From NCBI RefSeq assembly GCF_011694515.1, contig NZ_CP050192.1, positions 3,544,172 through 3,608,171 of the forward strand: a DNA stretch of 64,000 nt, given 5' to 3'. The position numbers were made by a program, and so were the translations under genes. The stretch comes from Mycobacterium sp. DL592 (lineage in GTDB: Bacteria > Actinomycetota > Actinomycetes > Mycobacteriales > Mycobacteriaceae). Below the pieces are notes generated by a model. It did not search any database and was not told the DNA's origin. It saw only the letters and a program-made list of their open reading frames with translations. Positions 1 through 9,013 of the stretch are shown here, one piece after another; position 1 is the stretch's first letter, and each line of letters starts with the position of its first letter.

Positions 1-19
1 ATCCAACGATGACGAGCAT
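1..19 (-). CDS. possible start of a divergent gene running off the left edge
   Basis: An ATG on the minus strand (17-19) opens a frame reading MLVIVG before the window ends, and a GAGG stretch lies about 10 bases upstream as a possible ribosome binding site. A gene divergent from a TetR regulator is a common arrangement, and the hydrophobic beta-strand-like start would suit a nucleotide-binding enzyme. Only six codons are visible, so product and even reality are unproven. Confidence 0.3.
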
Positions 20-83
20 GACGTTGCCTCTGTTTCTGATGGCAGACCTTGAGTAAACGCCAAGTTTGAGGAACTGTCAACAG

Positions 84-108
84 TGTTGACCTACGGCAAT
101 GGTCTACA
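84..108. promoter_or_regulatory. inverted repeat upstream of tetR-type gene (candidate operator)
   Basis: TGTTGACC (84-91) and GGTCTACA (101-108) form an inverted repeat matching at 7 of 8 positions, with a 9-base spacer. It ends exactly at the base before the GTG start of the TetR gene and lies between that gene and the possible divergent gene at the left edge. Size and symmetry are typical of TetR-family operators, so autorepression and control of the divergent gene is the natural inference. Binding is not shown. Confidence 0.5.
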
Positions 109-885
109 GTGATGACACAGAAGGGAAGTGCTGCGCCAATGACGAAATTGCCAACCCGGCCCGATGAAGCCGCTGACGACGCTGACCCCGTGGTCGCGTC
201 CGGCGGACCCGACAACGGCCAGGTCACCCGACCGCTCATCCTGCAGACAGCGTTGACGATCATCGACCGCGACGGCGCGGACAGCCTGTCCATGCGCCGC
301 CTCAGCGAAGCGGTCGGTCGCGACCCCGCGGTGCTGTACCGACACCTGCCGAACAAGGCCGCCGTGCTCGACGGGGTCGCCGAAATCGTCCTCGAACAAC
401 TCGCGGTCAACACCGCCGACCCAGACTGGGCCGGCCAACTGCGGACCGTCGCCCACGACTTCCGCCGGTTGGCCCTGGCCCACCCCAACGTGGTGGCGCT
501 ACTGGTCACCCGACCGTTGGCCACCCCGCTCGGCCAGCGCCCACCCGGAACCCTCAGACACCTGGAAGACGTCCTTGCGCTACTCACCTCCGCCGGGTTC
601 ACCGGCGACGATGCGCTGCATATCTACCGGGTGCTGTTCGCCTACCTGCACGGCCACGTCCTCACTGAATTGCAGGAAATCGTCGAGCGTCCCGAGGAAA
701 CCGACCACGTACTGCGGCTCGGTCTACACCGACTGCCGATCACCGAGTTCCCGCTGGTGCGTGGCCTTGCGCGGGCCCTGGCCTCCTACGACGGCGCCAC
801 CGAACTCGACCGCGGCCTCGATCTCCTGCTCCCCAGCCTGGCAGCAGCCCTTACCCGGCCGGATGGATCACCTCGAACCCGATGA
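109..885 (+). CDS. TetR/AcrR-family transcriptional regulator
   Basis: A 258-residue one-component repressor. After a polar tail of about 35 residues there is a TetR helix-turn-helix (about residues 42-90), with the recognition-helix signature VGRDPAVLYRHLPNKAAVLDG. The rest is an all-alpha ligand-binding domain resembling the tetracycline-repressor C-terminal type (about 100-245). The start is GTG 109 or the adjacent ATG at 112; an in-frame ATG at 139 would also keep the whole DNA-binding domain. A near-perfect inverted repeat abuts the start codon, suggesting autoregulation. The downstream neighbour is convergent, so the likely target is itself or the divergent gene off the left edge. The ligand cannot be predicted. 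Confidence 0.9.
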   Translation: MMTQKGSAAPMTKLPTRPDEAADDADPVVASGGPDNGQVTRPLILQTALTIIDRDGADSLSMRRLSEAVGRDPAVLYRHLPNKAAVLDGVAEIVLEQLAVNTADPDWAGQLRTVAHDFRRLALAHPNVVALLVTRPLATPLGQRPPGTLRHLEDVLALLTSAGFTGDDALHIYRVLFAYLHGHVLTELQEIVERPEETDHVLRLGLHRLPITEFPLVRGLARALASYDGATELDRGLDLLLPSLAAALTRPDGSPRTR

Positions 886-960
886 GACGCCGCGGCACCA
901 GTGACCGCCCGCTGGTCAGGGCCGGCCGCACTGGACGCTGTGTGGTCGACCCGACAATGA

Positions 961-2778
961 TCACACGCCAGCACTGACCTGTTGGCATGACGAATCTGGT
1001 TGAAACACAGTGTTCGACGGCTGCCGCGGGTCAGCCAGCGGGGCTGTCCAGTGAAGGTGGGTGCCGCCCGCAGGTGGTGACTCGATCGTGCACTGCCCGC
1101 CGACCTGTTCGGCGCGTCGACGCATGTTCGCCAGGCCGCTGTCGCGTCGATTGTCGGCCGGGATGCCGCTGCCGTTGTCGGTGATGTCGATGGCGAGTTC
1201 ATCGGCAACTGCGACCTTCACGGTCAGGCCAGTCCCACCCGAGTGACGCACGGCATTGCTGATGGCTTCAGTGATGACCGCTTCGGCATGTTCGGCCACG
1301 AGGTCACCGATGACAGTGAGAGGTCCGGAGATCTGCAAAGTTGTTGTGATGGAACGGTTGTCGGTCAAATCTGCGACCGATTGCTGTATCCTGTGGCGAA
1401 ACGAGCTGGCCTGGCCTGCCGGAGATTGCAGACCGAAGATCGCGGTCCGGATATCTTCGATGATGGCCTGCAGGTCGGACAGCGTCCGGTTGAGCCGGTC
1501 GGTCACCACGGACGAGCGCGAGCGGGCGACCGTGCCTTGCACGTCCATGCCGACGGCGAACACCCGCTGGATGACGAGGTCGTGCAGATTGTGCGCGATG
1601 CGCTCGCGATCGGTGAGTACCGACAGTTCACGGGCGCTTGCCAGAGTCAGCGCGACCGCGGCGTGGCTGGCGAAGTCGTTCATCAGCTCGAGGTCCCGAG
1701 CATCGAAGGCCGGTTGGTCCGTGCCACGTGCCACGGCGATGACACCGATAACCGTGTCCTGGCAACGCAATGGCAGGACGATCGCGGAGCGTTGACCGAC
1801 GTCGGTGAATCCCTGGATTGGGTGCCGAAACGTGTTGGTGATCATCGGTGTGCCGGAGCGGAACACAGCACCAGCGGTCGACGTCGCTACCGGGACCAGC
1901 TCACCGATCACCTCGTTGGCATGTCGGCCAACGGCAGTAGACACGACCAAGGTATCGACTTGCTGCGCTGGGAGGTCGGCGTCGTCGGGGACGAGCACGA
2001 TCACCTCCTCGGCGCCGGTCAACGCGCATGCGCGTTCGGCGATCAGGTGCAGGGGCCGCGGGTGAGGATCCATGCCCGACAAGATGGCGGTGGTGATGGT
2101 ACGGCCGGCTTCGATCCACTTGGCCGTCGCCATGGCACGCTCGAACAGTTGGGCGTTCTCGATAGCCATCTCAGCCGCGGAAGCCACTGCGCAAGCGCCG
2201 ATTTCATCGGACTCCGTGAACCCGTGTCCGGACTGACTCTCGGTCAGGTACAGAGTGGCGAATGTGGTGTTCCGGATCATGATCGGAACACCGAGGACGG
2301 TGCGCGTCGGTGGATGATGCTCGGGGAATCGCACCGCAGCCCCGTCCGTGGTCAAGTCGTTGCGGCTCAACGGCGACATCCCTGCGTGCAGAAACGACAT
2401 TACGGTGCCATTCAGGCCGCGGACACCGAGCGCGCCGCGGCGGGCCCGGGTCACATACATCCCCGCCGTCACCACCCGATGCAGGGTGGCATCGAGATCG
2501 AGATCGGAGCCGATATCGACGATGACGCGAGGCAGTAGCTCCATCGGGGCGCGAGTCACCGGCAATTCGTCGGTTTGCCGGTCAGGAGGATCGTTCTGGG
2601 CAGCGTCGCAGTGCGCTGTGACATCGAAGCCGCGTTCGTCGGCCATCTCGGCGAGCAGGCCGCGCAACTGCCGGCGTCCGCGGTGCAGCCGTGACATCAC
2701 CGTTCCGATGGGCGTTCCCATGATCGCGGCGATCTCCTTGTACGGGAGGCCCTCGACGTCGGCGTAGTACACCGCCAT
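961..2778 (-). CDS. DevS/DosT-like GAF-GAF sensor histidine kinase with sigma-region-4 N-terminus
   Basis: The open frame first encodes sigma-factor region 4 (residues 1-50, with [21 protein letters not shown]), then a 30-residue linker, GAF-A (about 80-200), GAF-B (about 220-375), a HisKA_3 dimerisation helix ([12 protein letters not shown], phospho-acceptor H399) and an HATPase_c domain ([17 protein letters not shown]). The kinase part aligns closely with M. tuberculosis DevS; H155 in EHHPPTRT matches the haem-ligating H149. GAF-A lacks about 27 residues of DevS (junction near residue 135), so haem or gas sensing may be altered. An internal ATG at 2544 could start a free kinase, but no Shine-Dalgarno precedes it. 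It is the last gene of the STAS/arginine-deiminase operon. No DevR-like response regulator is in the window. Confidence 0.85.
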   Translation of the reverse strand: MAVYYADVEGLPYKEIAAIMGTPIGTVMSRLHRGRRQLRGLLAEMADERGFDVTAHCDAAQNDPPDRQTDELPVTRAPMELLPRVIVDIGSDLDLDATLHRVVTAGMYVTRARRGALGVRGLNGTVMSFLHAGMSPLSRNDLTTDGAAVRFPEHHPPTRTVLGVPIMIRNTTFATLYLTESQSGHGFTESDEIGACAVASAAEMAIENAQLFERAMATAKWIEAGRTITTAILSGMDPHPRPLHLIAERACALTGAEEVIVLVPDDADLPAQQVDTLVVSTAVGRHANEVIGELVPVATSTAGAVFRSGTPMITNTFRHPIQGFTDVGQRSAIVLPLRCQDTVIGVIAVARGTDQPAFDARDLELMNDFASHAAVALTLASARELSVLTDRERIAHNLHDLVIQRVFAVGMDVQGTVARSRSSVVTDRLNRTLSDLQAIIEDIRTAIFGLQSPAGQASSFRHRIQQSVADLTDNRSITTTLQISGPLTVIGDLVAEHAEAVITEAISNAVRHSGGTGLTVKVAVADELAIDITDNGSGIPADNRRDSGLANMRRRAEQVGGQCTIESPPAGGTHLHWTAPLADPRQPSNTVFQPDSSCQQVSAGV

Positions 2779-3230
2779 CCGGTGGCCCTCGGGCAGCGCC
2801 TGCAGCGCAGCGTTGATCTCGGTATCCGGGAGGGATTCCAGCGCCTCAACCTCCGCCGAACGCAGCCCGCTCGATGTATGCCGGCGGAGGCGGCCTGCTG
2901 CCAGTCGGTGATCTCATCGGTCAGTCGCTCCGCGGGCCGACACTGCTTGTTGCGGTAGGTGTTGATGTAGGTGTTGGTCAAAATCCGGTACAGCCAGGCC
3001 GTGAGATTCGTCCCGGCACGAAACGACCCGAACCCGACGTACGCCTTCACCATCGCTTCCTGCACCAGGTCCTGCGCGTCGACGGGGTTGCGTGTCATCC
3101 GCAGCGCGGCGCCGTAGAGCCGGCCCATCACCGGAATCGCGTCGCGCTCGAATCGCGCAGTCAGCTGCGCGTCCGTCTCGGGCGTTACCACGTCGGTGCG
3201 GTCGAGCTGGATATCGGTAACCACTGTCAT
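2779..3230 (-). pseudogene. SigH-type ECF sigma factor, frameshifted, running into the kinase frame
   Basis: From ATG 3230 the frame encodes sigma region 2 ([20 protein letters not shown], then [16 protein letters not shown]) very like mycobacterial SigH. It loses homology after QAASAG near 2884. Shifting frame by one base restores the family sequence ([20 protein letters not shown], then [13 protein letters not shown]). That second frame stays open into region 4 and then, without a stop, into the DevS-like kinase. The simplest reading is a single-base deletion at about 2881-2884. It may be a genuine mutation, a sequencing error or, less likely, a programmed shift. Repaired, the gene would give one sigma-kinase polypeptide of about 755 residues. 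No RshA-type anti-sigma gene follows; the preceding gene is a STAS protein 8 bases upstream. Confidence 0.8.
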
Positions 3231-3238
3231 CGCTACGG

Positions 3239-3790
3239 TCAGCTTCCGGTGTTCGCGCTGGACCTGAGCCGACCGCCGCAGACCGTGCACGCATCGCGCT
3301 CGCATCCCACCGACGGCGTCCGGCCTGCGAAGAGCTGGGGTGGACGGACAGGTAGGTCGGCGAAGGTGGCCACCGCCGCCTCGACGCTGTTTGTGGTGGG
3401 CAGCGAGCCCTGCGGGTCGCAGATCTGCAGCACCCGGGTGACGGCGGCACCGGGCACCACTGCCCAGCCCGTTCCGGCGCCCAAGCAGAAGACAAAGAGC
3501 CCGTGTAGCGCCGAGAAGCCCTCGGTCCCAAAAAATTCCACACCGCTCAGATCCAGGATCAGCCCGCGGCAGCTCTCCACACAGCAAAGCGGGTATTCGC
3601 CCAGCGTGGCAGCGTTGGCGGCGTCGATGTCGCCGTGTGCACTGATGACGATCACCGACGACTTCAGCCGACGACAAGCCCACCGTGCGGTGTGATCCGT
3701 CCAAGGCTGGGAAAGGAAACCGGTGTCCGGCAGGACAGCCGGGTGAGGCGGTTCAGTCGCGGTGAGGGCAGGAATGGTGACTCCAATCAT
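3239..3790 (-). CDS. STAS-domain (anti-anti-sigma-like) protein, copy B
   Basis: A 183-residue protein with a STAS domain at about residues 45-140: a [15 protein letters not shown] strand, [20 protein letters not shown], and a conserved tail including [18 protein letters not shown]. At the place where SpoIIAA-type proteins carry the phosphorylated Ser (DSSG), this protein has FGTEG, so a Thr could be the phospho-acceptor (inference). A Cys-containing tail ([11 protein letters not shown]) follows the domain. It sits 20 bases after arginine deiminase and 8 bases before the sigma factor, so it is probably cotranscribed with both. It is clearly paralogous to the STAS gene at the head of the same operon. 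The start ATG 3790 gives a protein without the region overlapping arcA. Confidence 0.8.
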   Translation of the reverse strand: MIGVTIPALTATEPPHPAVLPDTGFLSQPWTDHTARWACRRLKSSVIVISAHGDIDAANAATLGEYPLCCVESCRGLILDLSGVEFFGTEGFSALHGLFVFCLGAGTGWAVVPGAAVTRVLQICDPQGSLPTTNSVEAAVATFADLPVRPPQLFAGRTPSVGCERDACTVCGGRLRSSANTGS

Positions 3791-3810
3791 CGGAACGCGC
3801 GACGTGTTGG

Positions 3811-5031
3811 CTACGCGGCATCGCGGACGATCGGACACGTCATGCACCGTGGCCCGCCGCGGCCGCGGCCGAGTTCGCTGCCGGCGATTGTCACCACCTC
3901 GATGCCATGTTTGCGCAACATGGTGTTGGTAGCCACGTTGCGCTCGTAGCCCATCACCACGCCGGGCCCGACGGCCAAATAGTTTGTGCCGTCGTCCCAT
4001 TGCTCGCGTTCAGCGGCACGGATGTCCTCGTCGGTGGTGAGGACCGCGATCTCGTCGACCTCGAGGATCTCGGCGAGGGTGTCCCACAGGCTGTGGTTGC
4101 GGGTCACGCTGAGCCGACCGGGGTCATCACCGGCGGTGATGGTCCAACTCCGCAGGTGGCGATCGAAATAGGGGTAGAGCACGAACGTGTCCTTGTCGAC
4201 CATCGACATGACGGTGTCGAGATGCATGAAAGCATGACTGTGCGGCAGCTCGATAGCCACCACGGTTGTCGCCTGCCCCGCATCGAACAGGGCGTGCGCG
4301 AGCGTCTCGATGGCCATCGGTGTCGTCCGCTCCCCCATGCCGATCAGAACGGCGCCGTGGCCGATCACGTGAATATCTCCGCCTTCGATAGTCGCCGGCT
4401 GGTAGCTGCGGTCCTCGTCGCCGTAGTAGGTCACGACGTTGGCGTCGGAGAACAACGGGTGGAAGCGGTAAATGGCCCGAGTGTGCAACGACTCTCGTTG
4501 GCGGGCCGGCTTGGCCATCGGGTTGATGGTCACGCCCCCGTAGATCCAGCTTGAGTTGTCGCGCTGGAAAAGGTGATTGGGCAGCGGCGTCAGCAGGAAA
4601 TCGTCGGCCCTCAGCATGTCCCAAGTGAGGCTTTGTGGTCTTTGCGGATGCAGGTCGGCCTTCAGCACTCCGCCAACCAGGAACTCGGCCAACGTCGGAC
4701 CGTCGAGGTCGTCGAAGAGTCGGCGAACCTGATGGGCAAGCGAGGGACCCAGAAGCTGCGGAGTGCACAGCCGGTCCAGCACGAAGTCGCGACCTTCGCT
4801 GAGTTCGAGTGTCTGGGAAAGTAATTCACCGAAGTAGTGAACCTGAACGCCTTTGTCGCGTAGCGCCTGGGCGAACGCGTCGTGTTCTTCCTTGGCTTTC
4901 GATGCCCAGACGATGTCGTCGAACAGCAGCGCGCCGATGTTCTCCGGGGTGAGCCTGGCCAGCTCGAGGCCGGGGCGGTGGATGACGGCCTGACGAAGCT
5001 GGCCGACCTCAGAATTTACGGAGAATGTCAC
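3811..5031 (-). CDS. arcA: arginine deiminase
   Basis: This cytosolic enzyme hydrolyses L-arginine to citrulline and ammonia, the first step of the arginine deiminase pathway. The 406-residue length is normal. Visible family landmarks are the N-terminal strand [19 protein letters not shown], the [13 protein letters not shown] segment, [19 protein letters not shown] with the catalytic His, and the C-terminal MTCPIVRD with nucleophile Cys399. Its ATG overlaps the permease stop by four bases (ATGA), indicating translational coupling with the antiporter upstream. Ornithine carbamoyltransferase and carbamate kinase, which would yield ATP from citrulline, are not in this window, so the operon here supports deimination, ammonia release and exchange only. 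Confidence 0.95.
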   Translation of the reverse strand: MTFSVNSEVGQLRQAVIHRPGLELARLTPENIGALLFDDIVWASKAKEEHDAFAQALRDKGVQVHYFGELLSQTLELSEGRDFVLDRLCTPQLLGPSLAHQVRRLFDDLDGPTLAEFLVGGVLKADLHPQRPQSLTWDMLRADDFLLTPLPNHLFQRDNSSWIYGGVTINPMAKPARQRESLHTRAIYRFHPLFSDANVVTYYGDEDRSYQPATIEGGDIHVIGHGAVLIGMGERTTPMAIETLAHALFDAGQATTVVAIELPHSHAFMHLDTVMSMVDKDTFVLYPYFDRHLRSWTITAGDDPGRLSVTRNHSLWDTLAEILEVDEIAVLTTDEDIRAAEREQWDDGTNYLAVGPGVVMGYERNVATNTMLRKHGIEVVTIAGSELGRGRGGPRCMTCPIVRDAA

Positions 5032-6605
5032 AGGGGTTCCTTGTCTTTGATGGCGTTGATGTCGGCGCCGGAGATACGACTCTTACCGTTCGCCTCGACG
5101 CGGGAGGGTTGGGCCGCGGGCTGGTCGGCGGGACTATCCACCGGCTCCGCTGCCTCGCCGGTACGCTGCCGGCGGGCGTTCAAGAACGCATACAGCACGA
5201 GCCCGGCCAGGATGACCACCAAGGCCTGGTACACCACCTGGTAGCCGGAGGCGAACGTCACCCACATCGAGAACAGGATGCTCACCCCCGCGACGGTGAG
5301 GTCACGGGCCAGGCGCCAGCCTTCGACCCGGCGCCGGCGCGACAGCAGGTAGGTGAGCTGAGCGATCGCGGAGAAGAAGTAGGGGATGGCCACCGTCACT
5401 ACGGTGAGGTTGACCAAGTAGGTGAAGACCGTGAGTCCGGAGTCGGAGGTGTAGCGCCACAGCAGCAACAGTGAAGGTAGAACAGTCCCCATCGCGATGC
5501 CGAACCAGGCGGTCCCGTTGCGGTCGGTCCAGGCGAAGGGCCGCGGGAACAGACCGTCTTGGGCCATGGCCCGCGAGGTCTCGGTGACGATCAAAGTCCA
5601 TCCGTTGAGCGCACCGATCCCCGAAATCACCGCGACTGCGGCGATGAACTTTCCCGCCCAGCCGTTCTGGGAGAACATCGTCTGGAACGCATCCACGAAG
5701 GGCGCCCCGGTGGCGGTCAGGGTGTCGTGCGGCACCAGGCCCATTACCGCCGCCGTCACCAGCACGTACAACAGGGCGCTCGCCGCGGTGCCGATTAGCG
5801 ACGCCCGACCGACGTTTACGCGAGGGTTCTTCACTCGCTTGGCCGTGATCGCCGCCGCTTCCACGCCGATGAAAGAGAACAGCGCGACCCCTGCGGCGAT
5901 GCCGATGCCGCTGTACAGGCTACCCCCGGAGGCATTGAAGGCCCCAAAGTTGGCCTTCTCCACGAAGAACCAGCCGACGACGCCGATGAACAGCAGCGGC
6001 AGGAACTTCAGCACGACGGTGATGTTCTGGAACCACGCCATCTGGCGAGCCCCGGCCAGGTTCACAATCGCCGGCACCCATAAGCCGACGAGTGCGATCC
6101 CCCAGTTCGCCAGTCCACTCGGATTTTTCATACCGAACAGGGCATTGACGTAGAACACCCACGACGACACGATGGCGGCGTTACCGGCCCAGGTTTGGAT
6201 CCAGTAGCACCAGCCCACGAGGTAGCCGGCGAAGTCGCCGAACTCGTGGCGGGCATATGCGTACAAGCCGCCGTCGCTGTTGGGTACTCGCCGGGTGAGC
6301 TGGCCGAACAACACGGCCAGCAGCATCGCGCCTACCGCGATCACGGCCAACACGGGGATGCCCATAGTGCCGGCACCTGCAAGCACCGCCGGCATCGTGA
6401 AAACACCGGTCCCGACGATGCTGCCCACCACGAGGCCGGTGGCCGAGGTCAGCCCCAGGGCGCGGGTCTTGTCCCGGTCGCGCGGCGAGCCCGGCGCCTT
6501 CGGACCTGGCGCACCCGGCCCATTGCCGCGCGGCCTCCGGTCAGGCTCTGCTTTGCTTTGTGATTCACCTGGCTCACCCTCGCTTTGCTTGGCTCTGGCG
6601 ATCAC
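5028..6605 (-). CDS. APC-family basic amino-acid permease, probable arginine/ornithine or citrulline antiporter
   Basis: A 525-residue membrane protein with about twelve hydrophobic segments starting near residue 55. The APC signature [13 protein letters not shown] is in the first helix. The family is the basic amino acid/polyamine antiporter group, and the coupled arcA gene makes arginine uptake in exchange for ornithine or citrulline the likely job. The GTG start at 6605 is preceded by GGAG and overlaps the STAS stop as GTGA; the stop overlaps the arcA start as ATGA. The first 50 residues are unusually polar and low-complexity (Gln/Ser/Glu, then Pro/Gly-rich), and the DNA there has short direct repeats of the type gctttgctt, perhaps a late extension. 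Confidence 0.85.
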   Translation of the reverse strand: MIARAKQSEGEPGESQSKAEPDRRPRGNGPGAPGPKAPGSPRDRDKTRALGLTSATGLVVGSIVGTGVFTMPAVLAGAGTMGIPVLAVIAVGAMLLAVLFGQLTRRVPNSDGGLYAYARHEFGDFAGYLVGWCYWIQTWAGNAAIVSSWVFYVNALFGMKNPSGLANWGIALVGLWVPAIVNLAGARQMAWFQNITVVLKFLPLLFIGVVGWFFVEKANFGAFNASGGSLYSGIGIAAGVALFSFIGVEAAAITAKRVKNPRVNVGRASLIGTAASALLYVLVTAAVMGLVPHDTLTATGAPFVDAFQTMFSQNGWAGKFIAAVAVISGIGALNGWTLIVTETSRAMAQDGLFPRPFAWTDRNGTAWFGIAMGTVLPSLLLLWRYTSDSGLTVFTYLVNLTVVTVAIPYFFSAIAQLTYLLSRRRRVEGWRLARDLTVAGVSILFSMWVTFASGYQVVYQALVVILAGLVLYAFLNARRQRTGEAAEPVDSPADQPAAQPSRVEANGKSRISGADINAIKDKEPL

Positions 6606-7069
6606 TGCGGTGTCTCCGTGATGAGTTGAAGTCGATGTGATGGGGGTCTGGGGAAGGTGGCCATCGCTGCGTCGACAGTGCAGGAGGTGGGTAGCGAGCC
6701 CTGCGGGTCGCAGATCCGCAGCACCCGGGTGACGGCGACACCTGGCACCATCGCCCACTCGGTGCCAACCCGCGCGCACGACACCGATACCCTGTGCAAG
6801 TCCGAGAAACCCTCGGTCCCAAAGAAATCCAGGTCTCGCAGGTCTAGCACGAGCGAGCGGCAACGCATCACATGCGCCACCGCGTAATCGGTCAGGCTGC
6901 CGGCGTTCGACGCGTCGATTTCGCCCTGGGCGCTGATAACAGCCACTGATGACGTCGGCCAGCGGCAAGCAAATCGCACCGTATGACCGTTCCGATGGCA
7001 ACTGACCCTGGCGACGTATAACGCGGTCGCCCTGGATGCCTGGGCGGCGGAGACAGGAGAATCAATCAT
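6602..7069 (-). CDS. STAS-domain (anti-anti-sigma-like) protein, copy A
   Basis: A 155-residue STAS protein (domain about residues 40-140) and first gene of the minus-strand operon. It shares long identical stretches with the copy at 3239-3790, such as [24 protein letters not shown] and the ATF tail, so the two arose by duplication around the permease-arcA pair. The Thr in FGTEG occupies the usual phospho-acceptor region. The stop codon overlaps the permease start. Such proteins usually release sigma factors from anti-sigma kinases, or act as partners in transporter STAS modules. Here both a sigma factor and a transporter are in the operon, so either role is open. ATG 7069 was chosen; an in-frame upstream start at 7087 is possible. 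Confidence 0.8.
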   Translation of the reverse strand: MIDSPVSAAQASRATALYVARVSCHRNGHTVRFACRWPTSSVAVISAQGEIDASNAGSLTDYAVAHVMRCRSLVLDLRDLDFFGTEGFSDLHRVSVSCARVGTEWAMVPGVAVTRVLRICDPQGSLPTSCTVDAAMATFPRPPSHRLQLITETPQ

Positions 7070-7391
7070 GGCGATCCCAACTTGCACACGATCACCGGCG
7101 GGCGGGGTTCGGAGCCAACGCTCCTCGAGTTCCGCAGCGGACAGCTGAACTCATCCCGGACCAGCTGCAATTCTCAGCCACCGACGACGTTACACCCCTG
7201 CCACAGTTCGGACGGTCGTTGTGACGGCCCGTTCACCAACTGCGGGTGAACGGGCGGTGCCGCTCCCCGGGGGCAGGATCAGCCCATCTCGCCCGACTTA
7301 GCTGGCCTAGGATGGCAACTGTCTGGCGGCGAGCAAGCCGCCCGATAGATCGCACGGCCCCGGCGCGTTTGCGGGCACCGGCAGGATGTGA
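7070..7391. other. divergent intergenic region with a strong hairpin
   Basis: This stretch separates the minus-strand arcA operon from the plus-strand GAF-ANTAR gene and should contain both promoters; I could not identify convincing -35/-10 pairs. It holds a perfect 11-bp inverted repeat, GCCCGTTCACC (7227-7237) and GGTGAACGGGC (7245-7255), with a 7-base loop. There is also a smaller GGCGGC/GCCGCC hairpin (7325-7342). A 62-codon plus-strand frame ends with TGA at 7222-7224, two bases before the large hairpin. It may be the tail of a lost gene plus its terminator, but it overlaps the STAS start antisense and I do not call it a gene. No DosR-type box was found. Confidence 0.5.
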
Positions 7392-8210
7392 GTGCACGCA
7401 TCGCCTATGACCGACTTGACCGAGGACGGCCCCGGATCACCGAGCGGGTCGCTTACTCCGGAGCGGGCGACCGCCGATGCCGCCGACCTGCGGGCCGGGA
7501 TCGACGATCTTGCCGGTTTGGTCTCGGACGGTCTGGGACTGCCCGAATTGCTCGCTGCTGTTGCGACTTTCGCTGTTCAAGCGATACCGGGCGCCGAGGG
7601 TGCCGGGGTGACCTTGTTGCGGGTCGACCGAACCGACAACATGGTCGAGGCGTTGGCGGCGAGTGCCCCGTTTGTCGCAGAGATCGACGAGATCCAGTAC
7701 GTGACCCTGCAGGAGGGGCCGTGCATCACAGCGGCGCTGGAACGGCGCACGGTGCGGTCCGGGTCGTTGGGAGGGGAGTCCATGTGGCCGCGGTTCGGCC
7801 CGCGGGTGGGCAGGCTCGGAGTGCACAGCGCGCTGTCGCTGCCACTGCTGCTGCGCGATCAGGTTGTCGGGGCGATCAACGTGTACGCCCACGGCAAAGA
7901 TGCCTTCGACGAGCACGCCGCCGAACTCGGCGAACTTTTCGCAAAACCCGCGGCCGTAGCAGTGCACAACGCCCAGGTCCTCGCCCAGGCGGTGGCGCTC
8001 ACCGTCCAGCTGCAGACCGCGCTGTCGACGCGACCGGTGATCGATCAGGCGATCGGCCTGATCCGCGGACGAAGCGGGCGAACCGCGGAGGAGGCGTTCG
8101 CGCAACTGCGGGCGATCAGCCAGTCCGAACACCGCAAGTTGGCAGACGTGGCCCAGCGCATAGTCGATGAGGCCGTGCGCCGCGCTCGCGCCCGCCAGAA
8201 CCCGAACTGA
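7392..8210 (+). CDS. GAF-ANTAR domain regulator
   Basis: A 272-residue predicted RNA-binding antitermination regulator. A GAF sensor domain covers about residues 45-185 (AVQAIPGAEGAGVTLLR; SALSLPLLLRDQVVGAINVY). It is followed by an ANTAR three-helix module (about 200-260: ALSTRPVIDQAIGLIRGRSG, then EEAFAQLRAISQSEHRKL), the domain that binds paired hairpins in nascent RNA. The GTG at 7392 has AGGATG seven bases upstream; ATG 7407 is the alternative and has no obvious ribosome binding site. It is divergent from the STAS/arcA operon and is followed by a second ANTAR protein. Whether the strong hairpin in the shared upstream region is its RNA target is not known. Confidence 0.85.
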   Translation: MHASPMTDLTEDGPGSPSGSLTPERATADAADLRAGIDDLAGLVSDGLGLPELLAAVATFAVQAIPGAEGAGVTLLRVDRTDNMVEALAASAPFVAEIDEIQYVTLQEGPCITAALERRTVRSGSLGGESMWPRFGPRVGRLGVHSALSLPLLLRDQVVGAINVYAHGKDAFDEHAAELGELFAKPAAVAVHNAQVLAQAVALTVQLQTALSTRPVIDQAIGLIRGRSGRTAEEAFAQLRAISQSEHRKLADVAQRIVDEAVRRARARQNPN

Positions 8211-8391
8211 GCCGTACGCTCGCGGTACGAGCCAACACGCGTACGGTCGGTACCCGGGGAACACTCACAGGACGGGTCCTGACTCTCGTCCCCGGTTTCC
8301 CACCGTCCAGGGCAATCGCCCTGCTCGGCTCCGGCAGATCTGATCCGCGCTCGGGAGCGACACAGCGGAGCAGTGGCGCAATGAATACCCA

Positions 8392-9006
8392 ATGAATATC
8401 AGCCCAGACCTGGCCACCGGATTAGGACTACTCACCGCGGCACTCGACGAGCCCGGCACCGACGTCGAACAGAGCCTCGACCGTTTGGCCGCCGTCGCGC
8501 AGGCAGCGGTGTCAAGCTACCTGGGTTTGACCTTGAGCCGCAGCGATCCGCTCTTCGCGTTCACCTGCCTCGCCGTCGGTGCCGCGACCGAGGACATTGC
8601 CACTTCACTGCGGATGACCCTGCCGGATGCGCACGGCAGCTTGGCTCCCTCGCACACTGAACTCATTTTGTACTCCGGGTTGCCGGGCGCCTTCGTCGAC
8701 CTTGCGGCGGACCTAGCCTGGCTAACTGCCCGGCCACCGAGTGACTTCGCCTTCGATCAAAACCTCAGGATCCCTGCCGATTCACGCATCGGCACGCCGC
8801 TGACGGCGGCGTCGGTCATCAATCAGGCCATCGGGATTCTCATCGGCCGCGGCCACACCCCTGAGCAAGCCGATCGGCGCCTCGAGAACCAGGCAAGCCT
8901 CGCGGGCACCGATCTCTACGGCGCGGCCCACCTCATCGTGACCGCTCTCGACGCTGGCGCCGCTGAGAAGGGCACGTCCACTGAAGGCCCTGGGCAGCGG
9001 GTGTAG
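8392..9006 (+). CDS. ANTAR-domain protein with degenerate sensor half
   Basis: A 204-residue protein. Residues 1-130 form a GAF-like but poorly conserved alpha/beta domain (AVSSYLGLTLSRS; SLRMTLPDAHGS; LILYSGLPGAFVDLAADLAW). Residues about 138-190 are an ANTAR domain (SVINQAIGILIGRGHTPEQA). Mycobacteria commonly carry several such two-part proteins of unknown signal. It lies 180 bases after the GAF-ANTAR gene on the same strand, with no clear terminator between. It is convergent with the cation efflux gene, with 7 bases between stops. It may work as a partner or paralogue of the upstream regulator. Confidence 0.8.
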   Translation: MNISPDLATGLGLLTAALDEPGTDVEQSLDRLAAVAQAAVSSYLGLTLSRSDPLFAFTCLAVGAATEDIATSLRMTLPDAHGSLAPSHTELILYSGLPGAFVDLAADLAWLTARPPSDFAFDQNLRIPADSRIGTPLTAASVINQAIGILIGRGHTPEQADRRLENQASLAGTDLYGAAHLIVTALDAGAAEKGTSTEGPGQRV

Positions 9007-9013
9007 GCGAGGC

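Noticed and set aside
1243-2538. 431-codon plus-strand frame opposite the kinase
   Set aside because: It is antisense to conserved GAF and kinase sequence, lacks recognisable domains and a ribosome binding site, and is explained by high GC.
5028-7001. Longer 657-residue version of the permease
   Set aside because: The extra N-terminal 130 residues are the STAS gene read in another frame; GTG 6605 has a ribosome binding site and a GTGA overlap.
7070-7391. DosR box controlling the arcA operon
   Set aside because: No sequence close to the palindromic GGGACTNNNGNCCC pattern was found in the upstream region.
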